Shown in pieces: positions 35,905 to 45,632 of a stretch of DNA of 64,000 nucleotides (the first letter of the stretch is position 1; the number at the start of each line of letters is the position of its first letter). Position numbers and translations under genes: made by a program. The notes below the pieces were generated by a model. It ran no database searches. It was not told the DNA's origin and saw nothing but the letters and a program-made list of their open reading frames with translations. Source of the stretch: CBDFNC01 sp965249895 (lineage in GTDB: Bacteria; Pseudomonadota; Gammaproteobacteria; Enterobacterales; CBDFNC01); assembly GCA_965249895.1 (NCBI GenBank), contig CBDFNC010000002.1:248001-312000 (forward strand), written 5' to 3'.

Positions 35905-36279
35905 CTTGTATTCTCTGGCAAAAGGTTAAATGGAACAGTATACCCTGGTTGTCTATACATTCATTGATTTGAATTTGTTTTAAAGGTCTGACATTAACAG
36001 GCGAATATTTGAATTTGGTTACACTTTGGGGTGGATACTGTGTGTTATTTAATACCTGCTCCCGTTACTTTAGTGAGTTAGTTCGTCAAAGGGGATATTT
36101 GCTCCAGCGTGTTTGTAGCTTCACCATTCACCAAGCCCCTGTGATCACATGTTCCAGATACTTACAAAGAGAGATGCATGGGACAACAAGGCTTATTGAG
36201 CGTATTATAAGGAAACCTTAAAATGTAAGGCTAACACTTTGATTATCATGACAGACCATATCAGCAAACAGGAAAGGGT
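35905..36279. other. divergent intergenic region yeaD-malQ
   Basis: 375 bp without a convincing gene. The 10-mer tttgaatttg occurs twice (35968 and 36008, 40 bp apart), which could be paired binding sites, but I do not recognise a regulator motif. A short plus-strand frame at 36009-36221 has no family features. Confidence 0.5.
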
Positions 36280-38469
36280 ATGACAGACGAAAAGGTCAAG
36301 ATCTTGTCCAGGCTTAAAGGTATTGAACCCGAATATATCGATGCTTGGGGAAAAGAGGCGTGTACCTCTCAGGAAACCGTTAAGAAAATACTCGATATCA
36401 TGGGTTACCCGGAAAGTGAGTTGGATAACCTGTTAGAGCAAGAGATAAAGGGACAGTGGTTTAAGGCCCTTGCCCCTGTGACAGTATTTCGTGAGTCGAC
36501 GCCCTGGGTTTTGACCCTGTGTCTACCTATTGAATTTGTTAATGATGACCTGAATTGGGTCGTCCTTACAGAGCTGGGCGGCTCCCTAAGCGGTCAGCTG
36601 ACGCCGGTTGATGGCCAGTTGGTGGCGGTGGAAACCATTGAAGAAGGTGAGTTTCAGGTCTACCAGCTTGAGTTTGATGCGGACTTACCTCAGGGTTATC
36701 ATCAGTTGAGTCTGTATGAGGCTGGGGTGGACGAACCCCTGGGGGAAACCCGTCTGATTGTGGCGCCACAAGCCTGCTATAGCCCTGAAGCGATACAACA
36801 AGGGAAAAAGATATGGGGTACCAGCGTTCAGTTGTATGGCCTTAAGAGTGAGCGAAACTGGGGGATTGGCGATTTTAGCGATCTTAAGCTATTGCTTGAG
36901 CATACCAGCCAAAGAGGGGGGGATTTTGTTGGTTTAAATCCGATCCATGCCCTTTACCCGTCACTGCCTGAAAATGCCAGCCCTTACAGCCCATCCTCCC
37001 GAAAATGGCTTAACATCCTTTATATCGATGTTGAAATTGTGCCTGAATTTAAATTGTGTCCGCCAGCCAAAGAACGAGTAGCCTCTGCAGACTTCCAGCA
37101 AGAGTTAGCTCAGCTGAGAAAAAAAGAATGGGTGGACTACACAGGGGTTACCAAAGCCAAACTAGAGGTGTTATCAACGGTTTATCAGACCTTCGCCACG
37201 GAGCAGGTAAACAGCGAGCGATTCCGCCAATTTAAGGCGTTTGTTGCGGCAGCGGGGGAAAGCCTGCAGACCCAAGCTCTTTATGACGCCCTAAGCGCCG
37301 AATTTATCGGCAAAGATCAATCCGCCTGGGGATGGCCAGTTTGGCCTCAGGAATTCCAGGATTTCAGTAGTGAGCGAGTACAACAATGGTCTAGTGAAAA
37401 CACTGATAAAGTCGCGTTTTGGACTTATTTACAATGGTTGGCGCAGGAGCAGTTAGGGCAGGCCGATAAACTGGCTAACAACCTTAAAATGGAGCTCGGC
37501 ATTTACCGTGATCTGGCGGTGGGTGTTGCTCAGGGCAGCAGTGAAATATGGGCAAACCGGGAAATTTACTGCCCGGACGCAAGTATTGGAGCACCGCCGG
37601 ACATATTAGGGCCGCTGGGGCAAAACTGGGGATTGCCACCATTAGATCCGGTTAAGTTAAGGGAGTCAGGCTATCAGGCATTTATTGACTTGCTGCAGGC
37701 CAATATGTCTCACTGCGGCGCATTACGAATCGATCATGTGATGGCGCTGTTGCGTCTGTGGTGGGTTCCTCGGGGCGATAATGCCGATAAAGGAGTTTAC
37801 GTCTATTACCCGGTGGAAGAATTACTGGCTATCTTGTCGCTGGAAAGCCACAGGCGCCAATGTTTGGTGATCGGCGAAGACTTGGGCACAGTGCCGGATG
37901 GCATGGAAGAGCTGTTAAAGGACAACGGCGTTTATTCTTATCGGGTGTTTTTTTTCGAGCAAGCGGATGATGGTGGTTTTATTTCTCCAAGCCATTACCC
38001 CAGGCAGTCCATGGCAACCCTGTCGACCCACGATATGCCGACTATTAAGGGGTTCTGGCATTGTGATGATCTGCAGCTGGGGCGGGAGCTGGGGTTGTAC
38101 CCAAATGACGAGATATTGAGCCAACTGACCGCAGACCGACATCAAGCTAAGCAGCGCTTGCTCGACAGCCTGCATGGCCATCACGCCATCTCCGATGATG
38201 TGGCCAGCGATGTGAATTTGGTCGGTATGGATCAAGCGCTTAACTTTGGTATGCAGATACATATGGCGACGGGCGCTGCGGCGTTATTAAGCTTACAGCT
38301 GGAAGACTTTCTGCAAATGGATAAACCCGTAAACGTGCCGGGTACCAGTGATGAATATCCGAACTGGCGACGTAAACTTAGCCACACACTGGAAGCTCTT
38401 TTTAGCAAGGCAGAGGTGAATGATTTAACCCAAAAAATAACCCAGGCGCGGCGGGAAGCTCAGGGCTAA
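36280..38469 (+). CDS. malQ: 4-alpha-glucanotransferase (amylomaltase)
   Basis: 729-residue GH77 enzyme that transfers maltodextrin segments, releasing glucose. An N-terminal domain (about 1-165) precedes the catalytic barrel. Catalytic segments are visible: the nucleophile Asp in CGALRIDHVMALLRLWW, the acid/base Glu in VIGEDLGTVPDGM, the transition-state Asp in LSTHDMPTIKGFW, and the substrate loop NASPYSPSSRKWLN. A GGAAAGGG site precedes the ATG. It starts a malQ-glgB-glgX run. Confidence 0.96.
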   Translation: MTDEKVKILSRLKGIEPEYIDAWGKEACTSQETVKKILDIMGYPESELDNLLEQEIKGQWFKALAPVTVFRESTPWVLTLCLPIEFVNDDLNWVVLTELGGSLSGQLTPVDGQLVAVETIEEGEFQVYQLEFDADLPQGYHQLSLYEAGVDEPLGETRLIVAPQACYSPEAIQQGKKIWGTSVQLYGLKSERNWGIGDFSDLKLLLEHTSQRGGDFVGLNPIHALYPSLPENASPYSPSSRKWLNILYIDVEIVPEFKLCPPAKERVASADFQQELAQLRKKEWVDYTGVTKAKLEVLSTVYQTFATEQVNSERFRQFKAFVAAAGESLQTQALYDALSAEFIGKDQSAWGWPVWPQEFQDFSSERVQQWSSENTDKVAFWTYLQWLAQEQLGQADKLANNLKMELGIYRDLAVGVAQGSSEIWANREIYCPDASIGAPPDILGPLGQNWGLPPLDPVKLRESGYQAFIDLLQANMSHCGALRIDHVMALLRLWWVPRGDNADKGVYVYYPVEELLAILSLESHRRQCLVIGEDLGTVPDGMEELLKDNGVYSYRVFFFEQADDGGFISPSHYPRQSMATLSTHDMPTIKGFWHCDDLQLGRELGLYPNDEILSQLTADRHQAKQRLLDSLHGHHAISDDVASDVNLVGMDQALNFGMQIHMATGAAALLSLQLEDFLQMDKPVNVPGTSDEYPNWRRKLSHTLEALFSKAEVNDLTQKITQARREAQG

Positions 38470-38547
38470 TACCAATGAACTATTGGAATTATGTTTTTTG
38501 TCATTAAGATGTGTATCAGCTCCCAGCTTCTGGGTTAATTTTAAAAT

Positions 38548-40803
38548 ATGAGCTTAAATATGAATCAGATAGTAAAAACGGCGCCTAAACAGAGAAAGGT
38601 TAAATCCAATCCCCTGGTGAAACATTTTAGCCATGCCAGTATCAATAATCCATTTGAGCAACTCGGACTGCTTGTACACCCAAAAGGAAAGGGATACCTA
38701 TTACGAGCCTGGCTACCGGATGCTAAGGCTGTGGAAGTCTTTTCTCTGACGGATAAGAAAAGTAAGGGTAAGCTGAAACTAAAAGATAAGGCGGGATTGT
38801 TCGAGCTTGAATTACCTCGTTGTAAAAGTCCGTTTTACTATGAATTCAAAGTCAGCTACGAGTCTGGTGAGCACATGTTTATCGACCCATACCAATTCGA
38901 GCAGCCTGCTTATGATGGATTAGCCAGTATAACTGAGGCTCCGCAGAACCTGTACCGGGTATTGGGCGCCCAGGTTACCGAGCTGGATCTAGATGAGCTT
39001 AAAGTGCAAGGCACGCGCTTTGCCGTGCATGCGCCAAGTGCAACCAGCGTTAGCTTGATCGGTGATTTTAACCACTGGAACGGTACTCGCCATCCTATGC
39101 AGCGTAGCCTGTGTGGTCACTGGGTGCTGTTTGTCCCCGGTCTTGCGGCAGGCGAAAAATATAAGTATGAAGTGAAAGATCCGCTGGGCAACCGTCTGCC
39201 ACATAAAGCGGATCCTGTGGGTTTCCTTGCAGATCAGTATCCATCCCATGCGTCCGTGGTATATGACCATAACCAGTACCAATGGAGCGATGAAGCCTGG
39301 ATAAAAAGTCAGGGCAAAGACAAGCGCTATGCTGCTATGAGTATCTATGAGGTACACCTTGGCTCCTGGCGTCGTAAACAGGAAGAAGGCGCCGACCGCT
39401 TCCTGAATTATCAAGAGCTGGCGCAGGAGCTGATCCCTTATGTGAAAGAGATGGGTTATACCCATATCGAAGTGCTGCCTGTGTCCGAGTTTCCTTTTGA
39501 TGGCTCCTGGGGTTACCAGCCTGTGGGTATGTTTGCCCCCACTAGTAGATTCGGCAATCCCGATGACTTTAAGCACTTTGTCGACCAGTGTCACCAGCAG
39601 GGAATTGGGGTGATTATTGACTGGGTTCCCGCTCATTTCCCATCCGACCCTCATGGTCTGGCACGGTTTGACGGCACCCCGTTATATGAATACGAAGATC
39701 CGCGCCGAGGCTGGCACCCGGATTGGAACTCGTATATTTACGATTTTGGCCGTGATAATGTGCGCCAGTTTCTTGTGGCCAGTGCTTTGTTTTGGCTGGA
39801 TAAATTCCATATTGATGGATTAAGGGTGGATGCAGTCGCTTCCATGCTGTATTGGGACTATTCGCGCAATACAGGCGAATGGGTGCCGAATATCGATGGG
39901 GGTAACCATAACTATGAAGCCATTAGTTTACTGAAATGGTTTAACGAAGAGGTATACAGCCAGTACCCTCACGCGATGACCATAGCGGAAGAGTCGACTG
40001 CATTTGCCGGTGTATCCAAGCCTACCTTTGAAGGTGGCCTTGGTTTTGGTTTTAAATGGAATATGGGCTGGATGCACGACTCTCTGGACTATATGTCCAA
40101 GGATCCCATGTATCGTAGTCACCATCACCATGAGATGACGTTTGCTATGGTATACCACTATAACGAACACTTTATTCTGCCTTTATCCCATGACGAAGTA
40201 GTACACGGTAAAAAATCTATCTTAGGTAAAATGCCCGGTGACGAATGGCAGGCAAGTGCTAACTTACGTGCCTATATGGGATATATGTATGCCCACCCGG
40301 GTAAAAAGCTGAACTTTATGGGCAACGAGCTTGGCCAGACGTCGGAATGGAACCACAATACAGAACTGGACTGGTGGCTGCTGGACCATGATAAGCATAG
40401 GGGGCATCAGCAGCTGATCAAGGATTTGAACCACAGTTACCAGGATAATCCGGCCATGTATGAGGCGGACTATCAGCCACAAGGTTTTGTCTGGTTGGAT
40501 TATGAAGATGGGGATCGCAGTATCCTTGCCTTTATGCGCCGCAACCTGGATAAGACCAAGCACATCTTGTGTGTGTCTAACTTTACTCCCTTGCCCCGTG
40601 ATAATTACCGATTAGGGGTGCCTGAAGCAGGGGAGTATGAAGTGGTGGTTAATACCGACAGCGAGTACTACTGGGGCAGTAATTATGATGTAGGTTTTTC
40701 GTTTACGGCCCAGGCCAATGAATGGCAGGGGCAGGCCTTTTCTATTGAATTTAGCTTACCGCCATTGGCGACGCTTTACCTGCGTAAAAAGGTCGATGGA
40801 TGA
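38548..40803 (+). CDS. glgB: 1,4-alpha-glucan branching enzyme
   Basis: 751-residue GH13 enzyme that makes alpha-1,6 branches in glycogen. There are two N-terminal carbohydrate-binding/beta-sandwich parts (about 35-120 and 140-240, with FAVHAPSATSVSLIGDFN) and then the catalytic barrel. Catalytic residues are the Asp in GLRVDAVASMLYWDYSR, the Glu in IAEESTAF, and the Asp in LPLSHDEVVHGKKS. It overlaps glgX by 4 bp, so the two are coupled. Confidence 0.97.
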   Translation: MSLNMNQIVKTAPKQRKVKSNPLVKHFSHASINNPFEQLGLLVHPKGKGYLLRAWLPDAKAVEVFSLTDKKSKGKLKLKDKAGLFELELPRCKSPFYYEFKVSYESGEHMFIDPYQFEQPAYDGLASITEAPQNLYRVLGAQVTELDLDELKVQGTRFAVHAPSATSVSLIGDFNHWNGTRHPMQRSLCGHWVLFVPGLAAGEKYKYEVKDPLGNRLPHKADPVGFLADQYPSHASVVYDHNQYQWSDEAWIKSQGKDKRYAAMSIYEVHLGSWRRKQEEGADRFLNYQELAQELIPYVKEMGYTHIEVLPVSEFPFDGSWGYQPVGMFAPTSRFGNPDDFKHFVDQCHQQGIGVIIDWVPAHFPSDPHGLARFDGTPLYEYEDPRRGWHPDWNSYIYDFGRDNVRQFLVASALFWLDKFHIDGLRVDAVASMLYWDYSRNTGEWVPNIDGGNHNYEAISLLKWFNEEVYSQYPHAMTIAEESTAFAGVSKPTFEGGLGFGFKWNMGWMHDSLDYMSKDPMYRSHHHHEMTFAMVYHYNEHFILPLSHDEVVHGKKSILGKMPGDEWQASANLRAYMGYMYAHPGKKLNFMGNELGQTSEWNHNTELDWWLLDHDKHRGHQQLIKDLNHSYQDNPAMYEADYQPQGFVWLDYEDGDRSILAFMRRNLDKTKHILCVSNFTPLPRDNYRLGVPEAGEYEVVVNTDSEYYWGSNYDVGFSFTAQANEWQGQAFSIEFSLPPLATLYLRKKVDG

Positions 40804-42884
40804 ATCAAATTGCAAGCAAATGCTCGGGACCGTTTAAGGTGAGCTTCGAATTGTTGTCTGGTAAGGCAAACCCTCTTGGTGCAGAGTTATCTGAACTTGG
40901 GTGTAACTTCGCCGTGTACAGCCACGAAGCCACTAAAATCGAGCTGTGCTTGTTTGATGAGGGTGGCGATGAGGTAACTCGTTTTGAGCTCCCTCAGCGT
41001 AAAGGCAAACACTGGTTTGCCTTTATTAAGGGGGTTACTGCGGGTCAGCGTTATGGTTACCGGGTATATGGTGATAACCATCCCGAGTCCGGCGCCTTAT
41101 TCGATCCCGATAAGCTGTTAATTGACCCTTACGCCAAATCCCTGAGCCATGCGCTGGTATGGGACCTTGAGCTATACCAGGGGGACAGCCAGCAGATGAT
41201 GGCAAAGTCAGTGGTTGTTTCAGCCCATTTTGATTGGCAAGCAACCCCTAAGCCGGAAATCAGTGAAGATAAAACCCTGCTATACGAATTACACGTGAAA
41301 GGGTTTACCCAACTTCATCCCGATATTCCGGTGCAATATCGGGGAACTTATCTGGGTTTGTGTCAGCCTGTGGTTATCGAATATCTTAAAAACTTAGGCA
41401 TTACCAGTGTGCAGCTGATGCCGGTGGCGAGTTTTATGGCGGAGCCCTGGTTAAAGGAGAGAGGGTTGACCAATTATTGGGGTTATAACCCGGTTAACTT
41501 TTTTGCTCCCGATCCCAGGTACGCGGTAAATAATGCAGTGTCTGAATTTAAAACCATGGTACGTGAGCTGCATAAAGCCAATATTGAAGTGATCCTGGAT
41601 GTGGTGTTTAATCATACAGCCGAAGGCGGGTTTGGCGGTCCGCTGTTGAGCTTTAAAGGCTTGGATAACAAGAACTACTATAGCTTTGAATTAGACGCAG
41701 GTAGAGCAGATTATTCGAGTTACAGTAATAATACAGGCTGTGGTAATAGCTTTAACCTGGACTACCCTTGGGCGCTAAAGCTGGCGCTGGATGCGTTAAG
41801 ATATTGGGTCACTGAAATGCAGGTGGATGGCTTTCGATTCGATCTCGCGGTCTCTCTGGCCAGGGAAGGGAATGAATTTGACCCCTATGGCGCATTCTTT
41901 AAAGCCGTGATGCAAGATCCCGTGTTGAGCCAGGTGAAGCTAATCGCTGAGCCTTGGGATATAGGACCGGCAGGTTATCGTCTTGGTCAGTTTCCCAGTC
42001 ATTGGTTTGAGTGTAACGACAGGTACAGGGACACGGTAAGGGCATTTTGGCGGGGCGATAGAGGACAAATAGCCGAGCTTGCCACGCGTCTGTTGGGCTC
42101 GCGGGACATCTTTCCTAAGAATCACCGCAGTATCCACAGCAGTGTTAATTATATTTGTTATCACGATGGGTTTACCCTGCACGATCTGGTGTCTTATGAT
42201 CAGCGGCGCAATTTAGCCAATGGTGAGGAAAACAGGGATGGCCATGGCCATAACCTGTCGGCAAATTATGGTCGGGAAGGGGAAACCTTCAGTGTTGAGG
42301 TGAATCGTATTCGCCAGCAGCAAAAACGCAACCTGATAGCCACCTTGCTGTTGTCTCAGGGCACACCGCATTTTTTAGCGGGTGATGAAATGGGCCGTAC
42401 CCAGCTGGGCAACAATAACGCGTATTGCCAGGACAACGGTATTAGTTGGTTAAATTGGCAGCTGACAGAAACAGACAGCTCTCTGCTTGCTTTTACCCGG
42501 AAAATGATCGCCTTACGCAGGGAGTCAAACGTGTTTAGTCGTTTGTCTCTGGATGATGATAAGTTTTACGGTGGAGAACAATCGGACCTTGTGCACTGGT
42601 ACCACCCGGATGGTAATTCAATGCTCGAGGAGGACTGGAGCACAGGTTATGCTCAGGTGCTGGCCATCGAATTAAAAGAGCATATAGATCATGGCGAGCG
42701 CTGGTTTTTGGTGTTAAATGCCTCCAGCAAGTCCATTCAATGTCGATTGCCATTTTTGAAGAGCTACAAACACTGGGAGTTAATGCTGAATACCGCGGCG
42801 GATCAGAGTATTGGTCAGAATTTTATGGGAAAAGATATTGAAGTCGCGGGTCGTGCTATGCTGCTAATGTCATCTTATCTTTAA
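40800..42884 (+). CDS. glgX: glycogen debranching enzyme
   Basis: 694-residue GH13 isoamylase-type enzyme that hydrolyses short alpha-1,6 branches after phosphorylase action. An N-terminal CBM48 (about 15-110) precedes the barrel. Catalytic segments are VDGFRFDLAVSL, LIAEPWDIGPAGYRLG and the later CYHDGFTLHDLVSYD. It ends the malQ-glgB-glgX run. glgC, glgA and glgP are not in the window. Confidence 0.96.
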   Translation: MNQIASKCSGPFKVSFELLSGKANPLGAELSELGCNFAVYSHEATKIELCLFDEGGDEVTRFELPQRKGKHWFAFIKGVTAGQRYGYRVYGDNHPESGALFDPDKLLIDPYAKSLSHALVWDLELYQGDSQQMMAKSVVVSAHFDWQATPKPEISEDKTLLYELHVKGFTQLHPDIPVQYRGTYLGLCQPVVIEYLKNLGITSVQLMPVASFMAEPWLKERGLTNYWGYNPVNFFAPDPRYAVNNAVSEFKTMVRELHKANIEVILDVVFNHTAEGGFGGPLLSFKGLDNKNYYSFELDAGRADYSSYSNNTGCGNSFNLDYPWALKLALDALRYWVTEMQVDGFRFDLAVSLAREGNEFDPYGAFFKAVMQDPVLSQVKLIAEPWDIGPAGYRLGQFPSHWFECNDRYRDTVRAFWRGDRGQIAELATRLLGSRDIFPKNHRSIHSSVNYICYHDGFTLHDLVSYDQRRNLANGEENRDGHGHNLSANYGREGETFSVEVNRIRQQQKRNLIATLLLSQGTPHFLAGDEMGRTQLGNNNAYCQDNGISWLNWQLTETDSSLLAFTRKMIALRRESNVFSRLSLDDDKFYGGEQSDLVHWYHPDGNSMLEEDWSTGYAQVLAIELKEHIDHGERWFLVLNASSKSIQCRLPFLKSYKHWELMLNTAADQSIGQNFMGKDIEVAGRAMLLMSSYL

Positions 42885-42907
42885 TAAGACGTTGATATGA
42901 TGGATAT

Positions 42908-42937
42908 AAAAAACCCGTGCCTGGCACGGGTTTTTTT
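42908..42937. terminator. bidirectional terminator between glgX and gapA
   Basis: The stem aaacccgtgc/gcacgggttt with a short loop is flanked by A6 and T7 runs and serves both convergent genes. Confidence 0.93.
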
Positions 42938-42958
42938 ATACAAGATAGTATCTATCGC

Positions 42959-43954
42959 TTACTTAGAGATGTGAGCAACTAGATCAAGAACCTTGTTAGA
43001 GTAACCGATTTCGTTGTCGTACCAAGATACAACTTTAACGAAGTTATCAGTTAGTGCGATACCTGCGTCAGCATCGAATACTGAAGTTAGCGTCTCACCG
43101 ATGAAGTCTTGAGAAACAACTGCATCTTCAGTGTAACCAAGTACGCCAGCTAGCTCGCCTTCAGAAGCGGCTTTCATTGCTGTTTTAATTTCTTCGTAAG
43201 TAGCAGGTTTTTCCAGGTTAACTGTAAGGTCAACAACAGAAACGTTAGCAGTAGGTACGCGGAAAGCCATACCAGTCAACTTACCGTTAAGGGCAGGGAT
43301 AACCTTACCAACAGCTTTAGCGGCGCCAGTTGAAGATGGGATGATGTTCTGAGAAGCACCACGACCACCACGCCAGTCTTTAGCTGAAGGACCGTCAACA
43401 GTTTTCTGAGTCGCTGTTGTAGCGTGAACAGTTGTCATCAGACCGTCTTTGATGCCCCAGTTATCGTTAAGTACTTTAGCGATAGGAGCAAGACAGTTAG
43501 TAGTACAAGAAGCGTTAGAAACGATTTCCTGGCCAGCGTATTCGGTGTGGTTAACACCCATAACGAACATAGGCGTAGCATCTTTAGAAGGTGCAGACAG
43601 AACCACTTTCTTCGCGCCAGCTTCGAGGTGTTTACCAGCAGTTTCGCCAGTCAGGAACAGGCCAGTAGATTCTACTACTACGTCAGCACCGATTTCGTCC
43701 CACTTAAGGTCAGCAGGGTTGCGCTCTGCAGTTACACGAACAACTTTACCGTTTACGATAAGCTGGCCGCCTTCAACTTCAACAGTCCCGTTAAAACGAC
43801 CGTGAGTGGAGTCATACTTAAGCATGTAAGCCATGTATTCAACGTCTAGCAGGTCGTTGATACCAACTACTTCAATATCATTACGCTCAGCTGCTGCACG
43901 GAATACGAAACGGCCGATACGACCGAAGCCGTTGATACCTACTTTAATAGTCAT
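42959..43954 (-). CDS. gapA: glyceraldehyde-3-phosphate dehydrogenase, type I
   Basis: 331-residue glycolytic enzyme. The NAD-binding start (VGINGFGRIGRFVFR), the active-site Cys in SNASCTTNCLAP, the His-containing TVHATTATQKTVDGPS and the C-terminal WYDNEIGYSNKVLDL are all intact. Codon use appears strongly biased (repeated GGT, AAC, GTT), consistent with high expression. It has a long AT-rich upstream region. Confidence 0.98.
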   Translation of the reverse strand: MTIKVGINGFGRIGRFVFRAAAERNDIEVVGINDLLDVEYMAYMLKYDSTHGRFNGTVEVEGGQLIVNGKVVRVTAERNPADLKWDEIGADVVVESTGLFLTGETAGKHLEAGAKKVVLSAPSKDATPMFVMGVNHTEYAGQEIVSNASCTTNCLAPIAKVLNDNWGIKDGLMTTVHATTATQKTVDGPSAKDWRGGRGASQNIIPSSTGAAKAVGKVIPALNGKLTGMAFRVPTANVSVVDLTVNLEKPATYEEIKTAMKAASEGELAGVLGYTEDAVVSQDFIGETLTSVFDADAGIALTDNFVKVVSWYDNEIGYSNKVLDLVAHISK

Positions 43955-44564
43955 CTTATGATCCTTAGGTTATTTAATTCAAAAAATTACGAAAATTCTA
44001 ACTCTTAAGAAGCAGCGCTGAGTTTATATTTATCAACGCGCTTAAATTTTTTCAACCAATCCAAAAATAGTCCAATTTCCAAATAATACAGTGATTTCTT
44101 TCATCTATTTCGCAATATCTGGTTTTTGGCTCTTGGATGAGTTGTTAATAAATTACGAAAAACTAAGCTTTACTGTTAGCGTTTATCTTATTGTACGTTT
44201 TTTTACCAAACTATTTTTGATTTACCTCAATCTTGGGTAAACCAAAAACACTTAACAGGTTCTATATGTAACACATTGAAATTACTGTGATTATCTGTGC
44301 TTCACTGTGTCCATTTAAGGGCTTTACCTGTTTTCTACAGCCAACTATGGTTAAGAAATTTAAGCTATATGCTTGGGTTTTTCAAGTTTTTTTACTACAT
44401 ATTTTGAGCAGAGAAATAAGATGGAATTAGTTTTCAACCTTGCTTCAGACTTGGGGTAAGGCCCCTTGCAAGCCTTGTTAATACTTGGTTTCTATTCTTT
44501 TAAGGGGCGTATTTAATCTGCGCTGGTAGTTGCTGTTTGGACTGGGGCTGAAAAACTAAAAATG
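43955..44564. other. long AT-rich region upstream of gapA
   Basis: 610 bp without a supported gene. It is AT-rich, as expected for the promoter and leader of a highly expressed gene. I could not fix a single -35/-10 pair and see no tRNA-like or clear terminator structure. Confidence 0.5.
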
Positions 44565-44813
44565 TTATTCAATTACACTTAATATGTAGTTTTTTGCGGT
44601 TCCTGGTTCATTGCTAGCAGAAGCTATCTCTTCGGCCAGGGCTTTGATTGCACCGCCGAGTTCAGCTTTTTCTGTTTCTGAAGCCGATTGCCAGAATTCC
44701 GTAGCAAGAATCTCTATTGCTGCAATATGTGCTCCCCCGCCAGAGCAGTTATTGTCCTTCATCTCCTGTGCGATTAGATGAGCTTTGTTGCTAAACTCTT
44801 CACTTTTACTCAT
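44565..44813 (-). CDS. small conserved-looking protein of unknown function
   Basis: 82-residue protein, hydrophilic and Ala/Glu-rich. I choose the ATG at 44813 because the longer frame (to 44993) runs through the remnant of a GGDEF gene on the other strand. A Cys and a Gly run (NNCSGGGAHIAA, about 21-32) is the only notable motif. No family is recognised. Confidence 0.6.
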   Translation of the reverse strand: MSKSEEFSNKAHLIAQEMKDNNCSGGGAHIAAIEILATEFWQSASETEKAELGGAIKALAEEIASASNEPGTAKNYILSVIE

Positions 44814-44862
44814 GGCTGCTTCCAAAAAGTATTTACTAACTAATCTTGCATTGAAAGGGTGA

Positions 44863-45021
44863 TATTTCAAGGGCATAAACCGAAAACCCGGTAAACACCC
44901 TATGCCAGGGCAATGCCATACGGCCTCTGCCGATACCTTGTTAAGACAGGCAGACGAAGCATTGTACCTAGCTAAATCGCAAGCTCGAAACAAAGGCGTT
45001 ATATTTGAACAATTACGCTGA
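44863..45021 (+). pseudogene. C-terminal remnant of a GGDEF (diguanylate cyclase) gene
   Basis: This plus-strand frame, after a TGA at 44860-44862, encodes 52 residues. The last third (SADTLLRQADEALYLAK followed by SQARNKG) is the standard end of GGDEF domains. The GGDEF active-site loop and everything upstream are missing, so it cannot be active. No start codon is in a suitable place. Confidence 0.7.
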
Positions 45022-45165
45022 ATACTGCTTTACATTCAATTTTTTGGAGCATAAAAAACCTCTGGATGTTACTGAGATAAAAGGATTACAATCCAAAAAT
45101 GGGTTAGCGAAAGGTTCGCTCCGCATCCGTTTCGATTGAGATAAACAGCATTAAGGTGGATTCGT

Positions 45166-45561
45166 TTGAAAGAGAAAACTTTAGCTTACTGGCGTGAAAA
45201 GCTGACTCCTGAGCAGTTTCATATTTGCTTTGAAAAGGGAACGGAGGCGCCGTTTAGCGGCAGCTTATTGCATAACAGGGATTCCGGCGTCTACCATTGC
45301 GTTTGCTGTGAGCAAGCCTTGTTCTTTTCCGATAGTAAGTTTGATACCGGTTGTGGTTGGCCCTCATTTGATGATCCCGTATCCGACCAGGCGGTTATTT
45401 ATATAAGTGATGACAGCCACGGTATGGAGCGGGTAGAAGTACAGTGCGGCAAATGTCACGCGCACCTTGGTCACGTATTCCCCGACGGCCCGACAGAGAC
45501 TCAGAATAGGTATTGTATCAATTCAGTCTCTTTATCTTTTACTAAGGGTGACAAGAAATAA
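45166..45561 (+). CDS. msrB: peptide-methionine (R)-S-oxide reductase
   Basis: 131-residue repair enzyme that reduces the R form of methionine sulfoxide in proteins. It has the two zinc CxxC pairs (CVCC near residue 45 and CGKC near residue 92), GCGWPSFDDP, and the catalytic Cys in RYCINSVSL, which is Cys and not selenocysteine. It starts with TTG after a strong AAGGTGGA site. msrB next to gapA and yeaC matches the E. coli order. Confidence 0.96.
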   Translation: MKEKTLAYWREKLTPEQFHICFEKGTEAPFSGSLLHNRDSGVYHCVCCEQALFFSDSKFDTGCGWPSFDDPVSDQAVIYISDDSHGMERVEVQCGKCHAHLGHVFPDGPTETQNRYCINSVSLSFTKGDKK

Positions 45562-45632
45562 GTCATCGGGCATGAGGTGGGTGGCGTAATAGCAAACTTC
45601 ACCCTAGTAAACACTAAGATGAAGTTTGTTCC

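Noticed and set aside
36009..36221. A 70-residue plus-strand frame before malQ
   Set aside because: No family features, no good ribosome-binding site and irregular composition; it probably is leader or promoter DNA.
43424..43849. Plus-strand frames opposite gapA
   Set aside because: Shadow frames caused by the strong codon bias of gapA; no ribosome-binding site or family features.
44814..44993. N-terminal extension of the 82-residue protein near 44.6 kb
   Set aside because: It lies antisense to the GGDEF remnant and has no ribosome-binding site; the ATG at 44813 is more likely.
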